This document shows, piece by piece, positions 56,331 through 64,000 of a stretch of 64,000 nucleotides of DNA (positions are counted from its first letter, which is position 1; the number at the start of each line of letters is the position of its first letter). The DNA comes from an uncultured Flavobacterium sp. (GTDB lineage Bacteria; Bacteroidota; Bacteroidia; Flavobacteriales; Flavobacteriaceae), in NCBI RefSeq assembly GCF_951805225.1, contig NZ_OX638201.1:3410001-3474000 (forward strand), read 5' to 3'. The notes under the pieces were generated by a model, which was given only the letters and a program-made list of their open reading frames with translations, was not told the origin of the DNA and did not search any database. A program made the translations under genes and the position numbers.

Positions 56331-56411
56331 CTAGCCCCGATAGTAGTGGAAATCCTTTTGCTTTTTTCTTTAAAAAGCAAAAGATTGAAATGGATAGCGG
56401 GAAATAGCTCC
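56331..56411. repeat. 81-bp repeat with conserved ends, long hairpin core (copy B, reversed)
   Basis: In reverse orientation it opens with GGAGCTATTTCCCGCTATCC and closes with ATCGGGGCTAG, matching copy A at 35457-35535. The core between CTTTTG and CAAAAG is a TTTTTAAAGAAAAAA-type hairpin unrelated to that of copy A. Confidence 0.8.
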
Positions 56412-56519
56412 AAATTCCAATAATGCTTCTTGCAAACCTTCGGTTCATTCAGAGGGATAAACTTACTCTTATATATTAGAGTATATCTTTCTCCTTAGTA
56501 TATAGGTACCAAAAATAAA

Positions 56520-56546
56520 CCCGACAGGTTTTAAAAACCTGTCGGG
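56520..56546. repeat. Perfect palindrome, 12-bp arms
   Basis: CCCGACAGGTTT (56520-56531) is the reverse complement of AAACCTGTCGGG (56535-56546). Its core resembles the AAGGTTT/AAACCTT element at 24564-24649 in layout only. Confidence 0.6.
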
Positions 56547-56724
56547 GCGTGGAACCATATTCTTCCTTATATATAGGAGCGTGATTTTCTACTTATGTAT
56601 ATATACTTGTCGCCAAAGCTTATTAAACTATATAATTACCTACTTATACAGTACGAATAAGTGCATCTGAAAATAATTATGAAATTTAGTCTTACATATT
56701 ATAGTATAAACATGAATATATGTA

Positions 56725-56755
56725 TTGTATGTATTTCTGTAATGCGTTATATTTG
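56725..56755 (+). promoter_or_regulatory. thrS operon promoter
   Basis: TTG (56725-56727) and TATATTTG (56748-56755) are 20 bases apart, a near-consensus Bacteroidota promoter. The start site should be about 15 bases before the thrS ATG. Confidence 0.7.
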
Positions 56756-56775
56756 CATTCACAAAATTATAAACA

Positions 56776-58722
56776 ATGATTAAGATTACTTTACCCGATG
56801 GGTCAATTAGAGAGTTTGCTTCGGGCGTAACTCCGATGGAGGTTGCTAAAAGCATTAGTGAAGGATTTGCAAGAAACGTGATTTCGGCATCTTTTAATGG
56901 TACAACAATAGAAACCGAAACTCCATTGACGACCGACGGTAGTCTTATTTTATATACTTGGAATGATGCGGAAGGCAAGAAAGCTTTTTGGCATTCAACT
57001 TCGCACGTAATGGCGCAAGCGCTTGAGGAATTGTATCCTGGAATTAAATTAACTCTTGGACCAGCAATCGCCAACGGTTTCTATTATGATGTTGATTTTG
57101 AAGATCAGAAGATTGTTGAAGCTGATTTTAAAAAGATCGAAGATCGTGTTCTTGAAATTTCAAGAGAAAAACATGAATTTAAAATGCGTCCGGTTAGTAA
57201 AGCTGACGCTTTGGCAATGTACAAAGACAACGTTTACAAGACTGAATTGATTTCGAATCTTGAAGACGGAACTATTACATTTTGTGATCACGCAACTTTT
57301 ACTGATTTATGTAGAGGTGGTCATATTCCGAATACTGGAATTATCAAGGCTTTTAAAATCATGAGCGTTGCCGGTGCTTACTGGAGAGGTGATGAAAAAA
57401 ATAAGCAATTAACTCGTGTTTACGGAACTTCTTTCCCTAAACAAAAAGATTTGACTGAATATCTTGAACTTCTTGAAGAAGCTAAACGTCGTGATCACCG
57501 TAAATTAGGTAAAGAACTTGAGTTGTTTGCTTTTTCTCAGAAAGTGGGTCAAGGTCTACCTTTATGGTTACCTAAAGGTGCTGCACTTAGAGATCGTTTG
57601 GAACAATTTTTAAAGAGAGCTCAAAAGAAAGCAGGGTACGAGCAAGTGGTTACTCCACATATTGGTCAAAAGGAACTTTATGTTACTTCTGGCCACTATG
57701 CAAAATATGGTGCTGATAGTTTCCAGCCGATACATACTCCTGCTGAAGGTGAAGAGTTCTTGTTGAAACCTATGAACTGCCCTCACCACTGTGAGATCTA
57801 CAATGTAAGACCTTGGTCATATAAGGATTTACCTAAGCGTTATGCTGAATTTGGTACTGTATATAGATATGAGCAATCTGGTGAATTACACGGTTTGACT
57901 CGTGTTAGAGGGTTTACTCAAGATGACGCGCATATTTTTTGTACTCCGGAGCAATTAGATGAGGAATTTAAAAAAGTAATTGACCTTGTACTATATGTAT
58001 TTGGCTCGTTAGGTTTTGAAAACTTTACTGCTCAAATTTCATTGAGAGATAAAGAGAACAGAGATAAATACATTGGTACTGATGAAAACTGGGAGAAAGC
58101 TGAAAATGCAATTATCAATGCTGCAGCTGACAAAGGACTGAATACTGTTGTTGAATATGGCGAAGCTGCTTTTTATGGCCCGAAGCTTGACTTTATGGTT
58201 AAGGATGCTTTAGGAAGACAATGGCAATTGGGAACTATTCAGGTGGATTACAACCTTCCTGAGCGTTTCGAATTGACTTATAAAGGTGCTGATAATGAAT
58301 CACATCGCCCTGTTATGATTCACAGAGCTCCATTTGGATCTATGGAACGTTTTATCGCAATTCTACTAGAACACACTGCGGGAAATTTCCCACTTTGGCT
58401 AATGCCAGAACAAGCTATAATCTTGTCTTTGAGCGAGAAATACGAAATATATGCTAAAAAAGTTTTAGATTTGCTAGAAAATCACGAAATTCGCGCCCTA
58501 ATTGACAACCGAAACGAAACTATTGGTAAGAAAATTAGAGATGCAGAAATGCAGAAAATACCGTTTATGCTTATTGTAGGTGAGGAAGAGGAGAAAAACG
58601 GGACTATTTCTATCCGTCGTCACGGGCAAGAAGGAAAAGGGAATATTACAGTTACAATTGATGAATTTGTCGCTATTGTAAACGAAGAAATAAAAAAGAC
58701 ATTAAAAGTTTTTACAGTTTAA
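56776..58722 (+). CDS. thrS: Threonyl-tRNA synthetase
   Basis: The 648-residue class II synthetase charges tRNA-Thr and edits Ser-tRNA-Thr. An N-terminal TGS domain (about 1-62), an editing domain (about 65-240, with HATFTDLCRGGHIP) and the catalytic core follow. Motif 2 lies around RYAEFGTVYRYEQSGELHGL, with zinc residues in MNCPHHCEIY and the later HRAPFGSMERF. The anticodon-binding domain spans about 540-640. It leads the thrS-infC-rpmI-rplT operon, a widely conserved order. Confidence 0.97.
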   Translation: MIKITLPDGSIREFASGVTPMEVAKSISEGFARNVISASFNGTTIETETPLTTDGSLILYTWNDAEGKKAFWHSTSHVMAQALEELYPGIKLTLGPAIANGFYYDVDFEDQKIVEADFKKIEDRVLEISREKHEFKMRPVSKADALAMYKDNVYKTELISNLEDGTITFCDHATFTDLCRGGHIPNTGIIKAFKIMSVAGAYWRGDEKNKQLTRVYGTSFPKQKDLTEYLELLEEAKRRDHRKLGKELELFAFSQKVGQGLPLWLPKGAALRDRLEQFLKRAQKKAGYEQVVTPHIGQKELYVTSGHYAKYGADSFQPIHTPAEGEEFLLKPMNCPHHCEIYNVRPWSYKDLPKRYAEFGTVYRYEQSGELHGLTRVRGFTQDDAHIFCTPEQLDEEFKKVIDLVLYVFGSLGFENFTAQISLRDKENRDKYIGTDENWEKAENAIINAAADKGLNTVVEYGEAAFYGPKLDFMVKDALGRQWQLGTIQVDYNLPERFELTYKGADNESHRPVMIHRAPFGSMERFIAILLEHTAGNFPLWLMPEQAIILSLSEKYEIYAKKVLDLLENHEIRALIDNRNETIGKKIRDAEMQKIPFMLIVGEEEEKNGTISIRRHGQEGKGNITVTIDEFVAIVNEEIKKTLKVFTV

Positions 58723-58738
58723 CTTAAATTATAAAGTC

Positions 58739-59296
58739 ATAGCAATAAGAAGCAACAGAGGTTACCAACCTCGAGTAGAAAAAAAAGATGCACACAGAAT
58801 AAACAATAATATTCGTGGTGTACAAGAAGTAAGATTAGTAGGCGAAAACATCGAACCAGGTGTATTTAAGCTTGCAGAAGCTTTACGTTTAGCAGATCAA
58901 TTTGAATTGGATTTAGTTGAAATCTCGCCAAACGCTGAACCGCCGGTTTGTAAAATCATGGATTACAAGAAATTTGTTTACGAACAAAAGAAACGTGATA
59001 AGGTTTTAAAAGCTAAGTCTACGCAAGTTGTAGTAAAAGAAATTAGATTTGGTCCTCAGACTGATGAGCATGATTATGAATTTAAAAGGAAAAATGCTGA
59101 AAAATTCCTGAAAGAGGGTGCTAAATTAAAAGCGTTCGTTTTCTTTAAAGGTCGTTCTATCATCTATAAGGATCAAGGACAGATTTTATTACTACGTTTG
59201 GCAACAGATTTAGAAGAACATGGTAAAGTAGAAGCTATGCCAGTTTTGGAAGGTAAGAGAATGATTATGTTCATTGCTCCAAAGAAAAAGAAATAA
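58739..59296 (+). CDS. infC: Translation initiation factor IF-3 with non-canonical AUA start
   Basis: The frame reads AIRSNRGYQPRVEKKDAHR from 58742 on, so the start is the ATA at 58739-58741, giving 185 residues. No ATG, GTG or TTG exists in frame until a TTG at 58907, which would remove the N-terminal domain. IF-3 itself discriminates against rare starts, and E. coli infC uses AUU for autoregulation; an AUA start here fits the same logic. The linker and C-terminal domain (with VKEIRFGPQTDEHDYEFK) are complete. It starts 16 bases after the thrS stop. Confidence 0.92.
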   Translation: MAIRSNRGYQPRVEKKDAHRINNNIRGVQEVRLVGENIEPGVFKLAEALRLADQFELDLVEISPNAEPPVCKIMDYKKFVYEQKKRDKVLKAKSTQVVVKEIRFGPQTDEHDYEFKRKNAEKFLKEGAKLKAFVFFKGRSIIYKDQGQILLLRLATDLEEHGKVEAMPVLEGKRMIMFIAPKKKK

Positions 59297-59400
59297 GTCT
59301 TAAAGTTACAAGTCTTAAAGTCGAAAGTTACAAACTAACTTTTGACTTTTGATTTTTAAACTTTCAGACCAAAATATAAGTAAGTAAGAATAAATTAAAA
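59297..59400. repeat. Intra-operon spacer with palindromic repeat
   Basis: AAGTCTTAAAGT/ACTTTTGACTTTTGATTT units can pair imperfectly between infC and rpmI. It belongs to the class of short palindromes common in this window. Confidence 0.45.
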
Positions 59401-59411
59401 CACTAGGAAAA

Positions 59412-59609
59412 ATGCCTAAAATGAAAACAAAATCTAGCGCCAAGAAACGTTTCAAAGTTACTGGTTCTGGAAAGATTAAAAGAAAGCATGCTTTTAAAAG
59501 TCACATCTTGACTAAAAAATCTAAAAAACGTAAATTAGCTTTGACACACTCAGCGCTAGTTCACTCTACAGATATGAAAAGCATCAAACAACAATTAAGA
59601 ATTATCTAA
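59412..59609 (+). CDS. rpmI: Ribosomal protein bL35
   Basis: This is a 65-residue basic protein with the L35 signature MPKMKTKSSAKKRFKVTGSG and HILTKKSKKRKL. It is part of the 50S subunit. It lies between infC and rplT, the usual order. The spacer to rplT is about 100 bases, longer than normal for this pair. Confidence 0.97.
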   Translation: MPKMKTKSSAKKRFKVTGSGKIKRKHAFKSHILTKKSKKRKLALTHSALVHSTDMKSIKQQLRII

Positions 59610-59710
59610 TAATTCTTTAGGTTAAAAAATTATTTATATAACCTTGGAGTATGGCCATTAAGTTCCTTTGATTTAATTCAGGACGCCTGCTACAAAAACA
59701 CATTAAAATT
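59610..59710 (+). promoter_or_regulatory. Possible leader region before rplT
   Basis: These 101 bases separate rpmI and rplT. They hold ATGGCCAT at 59651-59658, a self-complementary octamer, and a small CAGG-ACG-CCTG hairpin at 59679-59689. L20 represses its own operon through RNA mimics in other bacteria. A similar role is possible here but unproven. Confidence 0.35.
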
Positions 59711-60055
59711 ATGCCAAGATCGGTAAATTCAGTTGCTAAAAGAGCAAGAAGAAAAAAAATAATGAAGCAAGCCAAAGGTTTCTTTGGTAGACGTAAAAAC
59801 GTTTGGACAGTTGCTAAGAATGCAGTAGAGAAAGCAATGTGCTACGCTTACCGCGATAGAAAACAAAACAAAAGAAATTTCCGTGCTTTATGGATTCAAC
59901 GTATCAACGCTGGAGCTAGATTAGAAGGAATGTCTTATTCTCAATTCATGGGGAAAGTAAAAGCTAATGGAATCGAATTGAACCGTAAAGTTCTTGCAGA
60001 TTTAGCTATGAACCACCCTGAAGCTTTCAAAGCAATACTTAATAAAGTAAAATAA
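59711..60055 (+). CDS. rplT: Ribosomal protein bL20
   Basis: The 114-residue protein begins MPRSVNSVAKRARRKKIMKQ and includes GFFGRRKNVWTVAKNAVEKA and RDRKQNKRNFRALWIQRINA, the L20 hallmarks. It binds 23S rRNA early in 50S assembly and may also repress its operon. The terminator at 60096 closes the operon. Confidence 0.97.
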   Translation: MPRSVNSVAKRARRKKIMKQAKGFFGRRKNVWTVAKNAVEKAMCYAYRDRKQNKRNFRALWIQRINAGARLEGMSYSQFMGKVKANGIELNRKVLADLAMNHPEAFKAILNKVK

Positions 60056-60095
60056 ACGTTTTATAAACTCAATTTAGATTACTTACTTATCATAG

Positions 60096-60126
60096 AAAAG
60101 CCATTCGTTACGACGAATGGCTTTTT
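60096..60126. terminator. Operon terminator after rplT
   Basis: AAAAGCCATTCG and CGAATGGCTTTT pair around a 6-base loop, with a T-run. Confidence 0.9.
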
Positions 60127-60178
60127 GCTTTTAGATCTATTCCTAAAACAGATATTTTTAGAAATTGAATTTAAAAAG

Positions 60179-60186
60179 TACATTTG
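60179..60186 (+). promoter_or_regulatory. Candidate -7 element of the Crp/Fnr gene
   Basis: TACATTTG lies 17 bp ahead of the ATG at 60204. A TTTTTAG about 20 bases upstream is a weak -33 candidate. Confidence 0.45.
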
Positions 60187-60203
60187 TGTAAACGATTGTC
60201 TTC

Positions 60204-60776
60204 ATGTTTACAGCTCTCTTTCAACATATAGAAAAATTCATAACATTAGAACCTTCAGAAATTGATACTCTGGAATCTTGCTTAAGTTTATCTTGTATCA
60301 AAAAGAAAGATCACGTACTGAAAGAAGGTCAGATTTGTGATACAATGTATTTTATTGCAAAAGGATGTATGCGCCAATATATCATTAATTCCAGAGGAAG
60401 TGAGCAAACACTTCAGTTTGGAATTGAAAACTGGTGGATTACAGATTATTTAAGCTATCATAATCATGTTCCTTCGCATTTTTATATTCAGGCTGTTGAG
60501 AATACCGAAGTTATCGCAATAGAAAAATCTGTTCTTGAATCTTTATTAGTTGAGATTCCGAAACTGGAACGTTATTTTAGAATTGTATCTCAAAAATCAT
60601 TTGGAGCTGCACAAATGCGAATTAAGTTTTTGTTCACTATGTCGGCAGAAGAAAGATACCATCACTTTAATGATCTTAATCCGGAGTTTGTACAACGCGT
60701 TCCACAATACATGCTTGCCTCCTATCTAGATTTCTCTGCTGAATTTATGAGTAAAATTAGAGCTGGAAAGATATAA
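60204..60776 (+). CDS. Crp/Fnr-family transcription regulator
   Basis: The product has 190 residues. A cyclic-nucleotide-binding beta-roll (about 20-115, with YFIAKGCMRQYIINSRGSEQTLQFG) and a dimerisation helix are followed by a C-terminal helix-turn-helix (about 160-185, VPQYMLASYLDFSAEFMSKI). No FNR-type Cys cluster is present. The ligand is unknown. It is followed 78 bp downstream by an AhpD-like gene, which it may control. Confidence 0.87.
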   Translation: MFTALFQHIEKFITLEPSEIDTLESCLSLSCIKKKDHVLKEGQICDTMYFIAKGCMRQYIINSRGSEQTLQFGIENWWITDYLSYHNHVPSHFYIQAVENTEVIAIEKSVLESLLVEIPKLERYFRIVSQKSFGAAQMRIKFLFTMSAEERYHHFNDLNPEFVQRVPQYMLASYLDFSAEFMSKIRAGKI

Positions 60777-60854
60777 ATTCATTTCTTGAAGTACTTCAAG
60801 TTTTTTAATGTAGAGATGCCAGACCTTTGTATCAAACTTTAAAAAATAATCAAA

Positions 60855-61289
60855 ATGAAATCAAGAATCGTTATCCCAACAGTTGCTCCAGAAGCTTATC
60901 AAGCATTAATGAATTTAGAAAAATACATTTCTACTACTTCATTGACTCCTGTTCATAAAGAACTAATTAAAATTCGTGCGTCACAAATAAACGGTTGTGC
61001 TTACTGTATTAATATGCATACAATAGATGGCAGAAAACACGGAATCACGGAGCAAAAAATATACTTATTAAATGCATGGCGCGAAGCTGATGTTTATACT
61101 GAAGAAGAAAAAGCAATTTTAGCTTTAACAGAACAAGTGACTTTGATTACGAATCACGTTTCTGACGAAGTGTATCAAAATGCCGCAAATCTATTTGATG
61201 ATAAATATCTTGCTGAAATTATCTTATTGATTATAACTATTAATTCATGGAATAGATTAGCAATAGCAACAGGAATGAGAGCTGCATAA
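60855..61289 (+). CDS. AhpD-like carboxymuconolactone decarboxylase-family protein
   Basis: The 144-residue protein has the CxxC active site CAYC (Cys48, Cys51) and His55 in the following helix, the AhpD/CMD peroxidase core. KIRASQINGCAYCINMHT is diagnostic. Such proteins act in peroxide defence as alkyl hydroperoxidases. The Crp/Fnr gene is adjacent upstream, which suggests control. Confidence 0.92.
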   Translation: MKSRIVIPTVAPEAYQALMNLEKYISTTSLTPVHKELIKIRASQINGCAYCINMHTIDGRKHGITEQKIYLLNAWREADVYTEEEKAILALTEQVTLITNHVSDEVYQNAANLFDDKYLAEIILLIITINSWNRLAIATGMRAA

Positions 61290-61311
61290 ACAATATAAGT
61301 AACATCCGTAA

Positions 61312-61354
61312 ATCTACAAGAAAAACCCTCATAATGAAGGTTTTTCTTGTAGAT
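61312..61354. terminator. Terminator after the AhpD-like gene
   Basis: Exact 16-bp arms at 61312-61327 and 61339-61354 surround an 11-base loop that contains further pairing. T-rich stem ends support termination. Confidence 0.8.
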
Positions 61355-61440
61355 ACTACTAAACGAGTGCAAGAAACTAAAGAATTAGATAAAGTCACAA
61401 AATACCGTATTTATACCCTTTTTTAAGAACTAAAAATAGT

Positions 61441-61448
61441 TATTTTTG
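61441..61448 (+). promoter_or_regulatory. Candidate -7 element at the TPR-kinase gene start
   Basis: TATTTTTG ends 4 bases before the ATG at 61453, so a transcript would be nearly leaderless, as for ribD. A -33 box is unclear. Confidence 0.45.
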
Positions 61449-61452
61449 ACGC

Positions 61453-63177
61453 ATGATACCACAAAGATTGCGCACACCTTTATATATAATTTTTACTTTT
61501 CTATTTTTTTTATCTTGCCAAGAACAGAATTCTAAAATTACTCAACACAAAAACACAAAAGCTGAAGTTCAAAAAACAATTGCTATTGCCGATGGGCTAT
61601 TTAATAACAATAAGTTAGATAGTGCTTTTTACTACTATAATAAGGCAAAATTCATTTGTAATCCAATAAGCAATGCTGACCATTATGTAGCTTCATTAAA
61701 CCGTATGGCTGAAATTCAGCAAATTCATGCGGATTATGCAGGAAGCGAATCTACTATTACTGAAGTTCTTCCGTATTTGAAATATGCAAAAAAGACTCCT
61801 CAGATATGGAATTCTTATGTTATTCAAAGCATCAACTACTTGAATACATATGACTACAACAACGCAATATTATACAATCAAAAAGCTTTAGATCTAAAAA
61901 CGGAGGAATCGCTCAAACTTGCTGCTAAAAATAATATAGCTGTTATATTAATGGAAGAAGGTAAATATAATGACGCTCTTTCAATTTTCTTGTCTTTAAT
62001 ATCCAATAAAGATGTAATTAATGATACCGTATTTCAAGGAAGAGCCTTAGATAATATTGGTTTTTGCTACTTCAAAACGGGTGATTCCGTAAAAGCTCTT
62101 GACTTTCTCAACAAAAGTCTACAGTTAAGAAAAAAGACAAATAACCCTTTTGACTTAGGAAAAAGTTATATGCATTTTGCAAAATTCTACGAAAAAAGCA
62201 ATCCCACGTTGGCAAAGAAATATATGCTTCTTAGTTATGAAAAATTTAATTCTATAAATAATACTGACGAAAGACTGTCTTCATTAAAACTAATAATCAC
62301 AAATAGTTCTGATAGAGAACTAAAGAAGTACTCGACAATCTATGTTAATCTTGTGGATAGCGTCTTTGAAATAAGGCAAAAAGCAAAAAACCAATTTGCT
62401 AAAATCAAATACGATTCCAAAAAAGAAAAAAACGAAAACTTAAAACTTAATACACATAAAGTAGAAAATGAATTACAATTAGAAAGACAAAAAAACAAAA
62501 ATATTATCTCGTACATAATTATTATCTTAAGTCTAAGTCTAATTTTAGTACTCTATTTCTATTTAACTTCCAGAGGGAATCGTGAAAAAATTGAAGCAAC
62601 GTACAAAAGTGAAACACGTATTGCAAAAAAATTACATGATGAACTCGCTAACGATATTTACCACACTATGGCTTTTGCGGAAAGTAAAAACCTTTCATTA
62701 GCAGAAAACAAAGAACAATTATTAAATAATCTGGATATTATATATTTAAGAACGAGAGATATTTCTAAGGAAAGTAGTCCAATTATAACTTCGGAAAAAT
62801 ATATACTCTATCTAAAAGAAATGATTTCCGGTTTTAATACTCCTCACATTAATTTAGTTTTAAATGGTCTCGAAAGTATTCCATGGAATGAAATTGAAAA
62901 AAATAAAAGAGTAACGATCTATAGAGTGTTACAGGAATTACTAGTAAACATGAAAAAATACAGTAATGCCAATTTGGTTGGTATTACTTTTAAAAAGACT
63001 TATAATAATGTTGTAATAACTTATACCGATAACGGAAAAGGTATCGATCTAAATAGAATAACATTTAAAAACGGACTTCATAACGTTGAAAACAGGATTC
63101 TGGCAATTAAAGGAATAATCGATATTGATTCCGCGCCAGATAAGGGATTTAAAGTTTTTATTAAATTCCCTATTTAA
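61453..63177 (+). CDS. TPR-containing sensor histidine kinase (lipoprotein-type)
   Basis: The product has 574 residues. A lipobox-like FLSC puts Cys22 at the likely lipidation site, so the N-terminal part is periplasmic. TPR-type repeats (about 40-300) are followed by a coiled coil and a membrane helix (about 350-371). A HisKA_3-type domain has the phosphorylated His395 in KKLHDELAND. A HATPase has the N box around ELLVNMKKYS (Asn499) and the G1 box DNGKG (526-530). This is a NarL-type sensor; the response regulator is not in view. The next gene is a paralogue that starts 2 bases after the stop. Confidence 0.9.
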   Translation: MIPQRLRTPLYIIFTFLFFLSCQEQNSKITQHKNTKAEVQKTIAIADGLFNNNKLDSAFYYYNKAKFICNPISNADHYVASLNRMAEIQQIHADYAGSESTITEVLPYLKYAKKTPQIWNSYVIQSINYLNTYDYNNAILYNQKALDLKTEESLKLAAKNNIAVILMEEGKYNDALSIFLSLISNKDVINDTVFQGRALDNIGFCYFKTGDSVKALDFLNKSLQLRKKTNNPFDLGKSYMHFAKFYEKSNPTLAKKYMLLSYEKFNSINNTDERLSSLKLIITNSSDRELKKYSTIYVNLVDSVFEIRQKAKNQFAKIKYDSKKEKNENLKLNTHKVENELQLERQKNKNIISYIIIILSLSLILVLYFYLTSRGNREKIEATYKSETRIAKKLHDELANDIYHTMAFAESKNLSLAENKEQLLNNLDIIYLRTRDISKESSPIITSEKYILYLKEMISGFNTPHINLVLNGLESIPWNEIEKNKRVTIYRVLQELLVNMKKYSNANLVGITFKKTYNNVVITYTDNGKGIDLNRITFKNGLHNVENRILAIKGIIDIDSAPDKGFKVFIKFPI

Positions 63178-63179
63178 TC

Positions 63180-64000
63180 ATGAAAAAGCAATTAGGTTTC
63201 ATTCCCAATAAAACAATCTTAAAATATCTTTTAATAATACAATTTCTATTATTAGGAGGTTCTTTGCTATTATATCAATCCTATAAAAATGAAACTCCTG
63301 TAAAACCAATAAAAAAAGATAATACTGCCGAAATAAAAAGACTGTCAGATATTGCAGATGTATATTTTGATACTAATAAAAAAGACAGTGCAATTTATGT
63401 TTTCACTAAAGCTAAAAAACTTTGTGATCCTAATAAAAATACTATCGACTATGTCTATGCTTTGTCTTGTATTGCTGAACTTCAATTACAGCAAGGAAAT
63501 TATAATGCCAGTGAAGCAAATGCTACAGAAGCATTACCTTATTTAAAACATATCAAAAATCCCAGATACTCATGGATAGTATATAATTTATTAGGTATTA
63601 ACTACACAGATAATTATGACAACGCCAATGCAATTATATATTTCAAAAAAGCTATAGACCTGAAAACTAGCGCATGGAGAAAATACATCGCTTTAAATAA
63701 TTTAGCTGCTGTTTATATGAATCAAAAGAAATATAAAGAGGCAATGGATATTTTTAATATTCTGGCTTCACAAAAAAATATTTCAAAATATGACGCTATT
63801 AACCATAATAATTATTCTTTCGTAATAAATAATTTAGGCTTTTGTTACTATAAACTGGGAAATTCAAAAAAAGCACTAAATTGTTATTATGAAGCATTAA
63901 AGATCAGATTAAAACCAGAAACTCAGGAAGGATTGGTGACAACGTATAAATATCTTTCAATATATTTTGAAAAAACTAATCCAAATTTATCCACAGAATA
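63180..64000 (+). CDS. TPR protein paralogous to 61453-63177, truncated by the window end
   Basis: The frame opens at the ATG at 63180 and is still open at the window edge, giving 273 residues. A membrane segment (about 13-37) precedes TPR units. Its TPR segment aligns with the preceding kinase, for example ALPYLK versus VLPYLK, KAIDLKT versus KALDLKT, and NNLGFCYYKLGNSKKALNC versus DNIGFCYFKTGDSVKALDF. The kinase domains, if any, lie beyond the window. It arose by tandem duplication and is probably translationally coupled to the upstream kinase. Confidence 0.85.
   Translation, partial: MKKQLGFIPNKTILKYLLIIQFLLLGGSLLLYQSYKNETPVKPIKKDNTAEIKRLSDIADVYFDTNKKDSAIYVFTKAKKLCDPNKNTIDYVYALSCIAELQLQQGNYNASEANATEALPYLKHIKNPRYSWIVYNLLGINYTDNYDNANAIIYFKKAIDLKTSAWRKYIALNNLAAVYMNQKKYKEAMDIFNILASQKNISKYDAINHNNYSFVINNLGFCYYKLGNSKKALNCYYEALKIRLKPETQEGLVTTYKYLSIYFEKTNPNLSTE

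Noticed and set aside
58907..59296. Short infC starting at TTG 58907
   Set aside because: It would remove the conserved N-terminal domain, which is intact in the same frame back to 58742.

Overview
The window is AT-rich chromosomal DNA from a member of the Bacteroidota, almost certainly a Flavobacterium close to F. johnsoniae. The evidence is the protein types, promoters of the TTG-N19/20-TAnnTTTG class, the lack of Shine-Dalgarno sequences, and many flavobacterial palindromic intergenic repeats. No prophage, transposase, CRISPR array or plasmid gene was seen. The content is mostly core genome with one accessory-looking end (1-3300).

Layout. 1-3300: small secreted or unknown proteins, including a two-gene cassette (1712-2484) bracketed by a duplicated 3' gene end. 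3437-7863: an ECF sigma factor locus. It has a secreted plug-like protein, the sigma factor, a membrane anti-sigma-like protein with a plug-like tail, and a secreted VWA protein with a plug. The first two genes share a near-identical 34-bp upstream motif, probably the promoter read by this sigma factor. 7991-11880: an SDR enzyme, unknown proteins, and the tRNA methylthiotransferase mtaB. 11996-18913 (minus): a long same-strand series made of an ABC exporter, an NtrC-type regulator without a DNA-binding domain, a one-lobe DEAD-like protein, an alpha/beta hydrolase, a DUF2007 protein, a HAD phosphatase and a GNAT. Most of its larger gaps hold a different palindromic repeat. 19079-23100 (minus): grpE-dnaJ, tRNA-Trp, hisS. 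23289-35425: a MacB-type permease, prmC, ribD, dnaA, a low-molecular-weight phosphatase, a TonB-like protein, an aminotransferase, an SDR and udk.

35578-39482 is a divisome-type coiled-coil protein followed by both methylmalonyl-CoA mutase subunits. 39537-43171 (minus) carries cell-wall lytic enzymes (mltG and a lysozyme-like protein) and dapF. 43311-50012 carries an HtrA protease, a long-form GAPDH, a divergent Lrp/ald pair and a PafA-type phosphatase. 50339-55606 is a complete rRNA operon on the minus strand (16S-Ile-Ala-23S-5S), preceded by three tandem promoters at 55787-56062. 56776-60055 is thrS-infC-rpmI-rplT, in which infC appears to start at AUA. 60204-64000 holds a Crp/Fnr regulator, an AhpD-like protein and two tandem paralogous TPR proteins, the first a sensor kinase.

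The observations most worth following are the sigma/plug module with its shared promoter, the triple rrn promoter, the AUA start of infC, an 80-bp repeat with conserved ends and an exchangeable core, and a repeat that supplies the last eight codons of prmC. Family names come from recognition of motifs, not from database searches.
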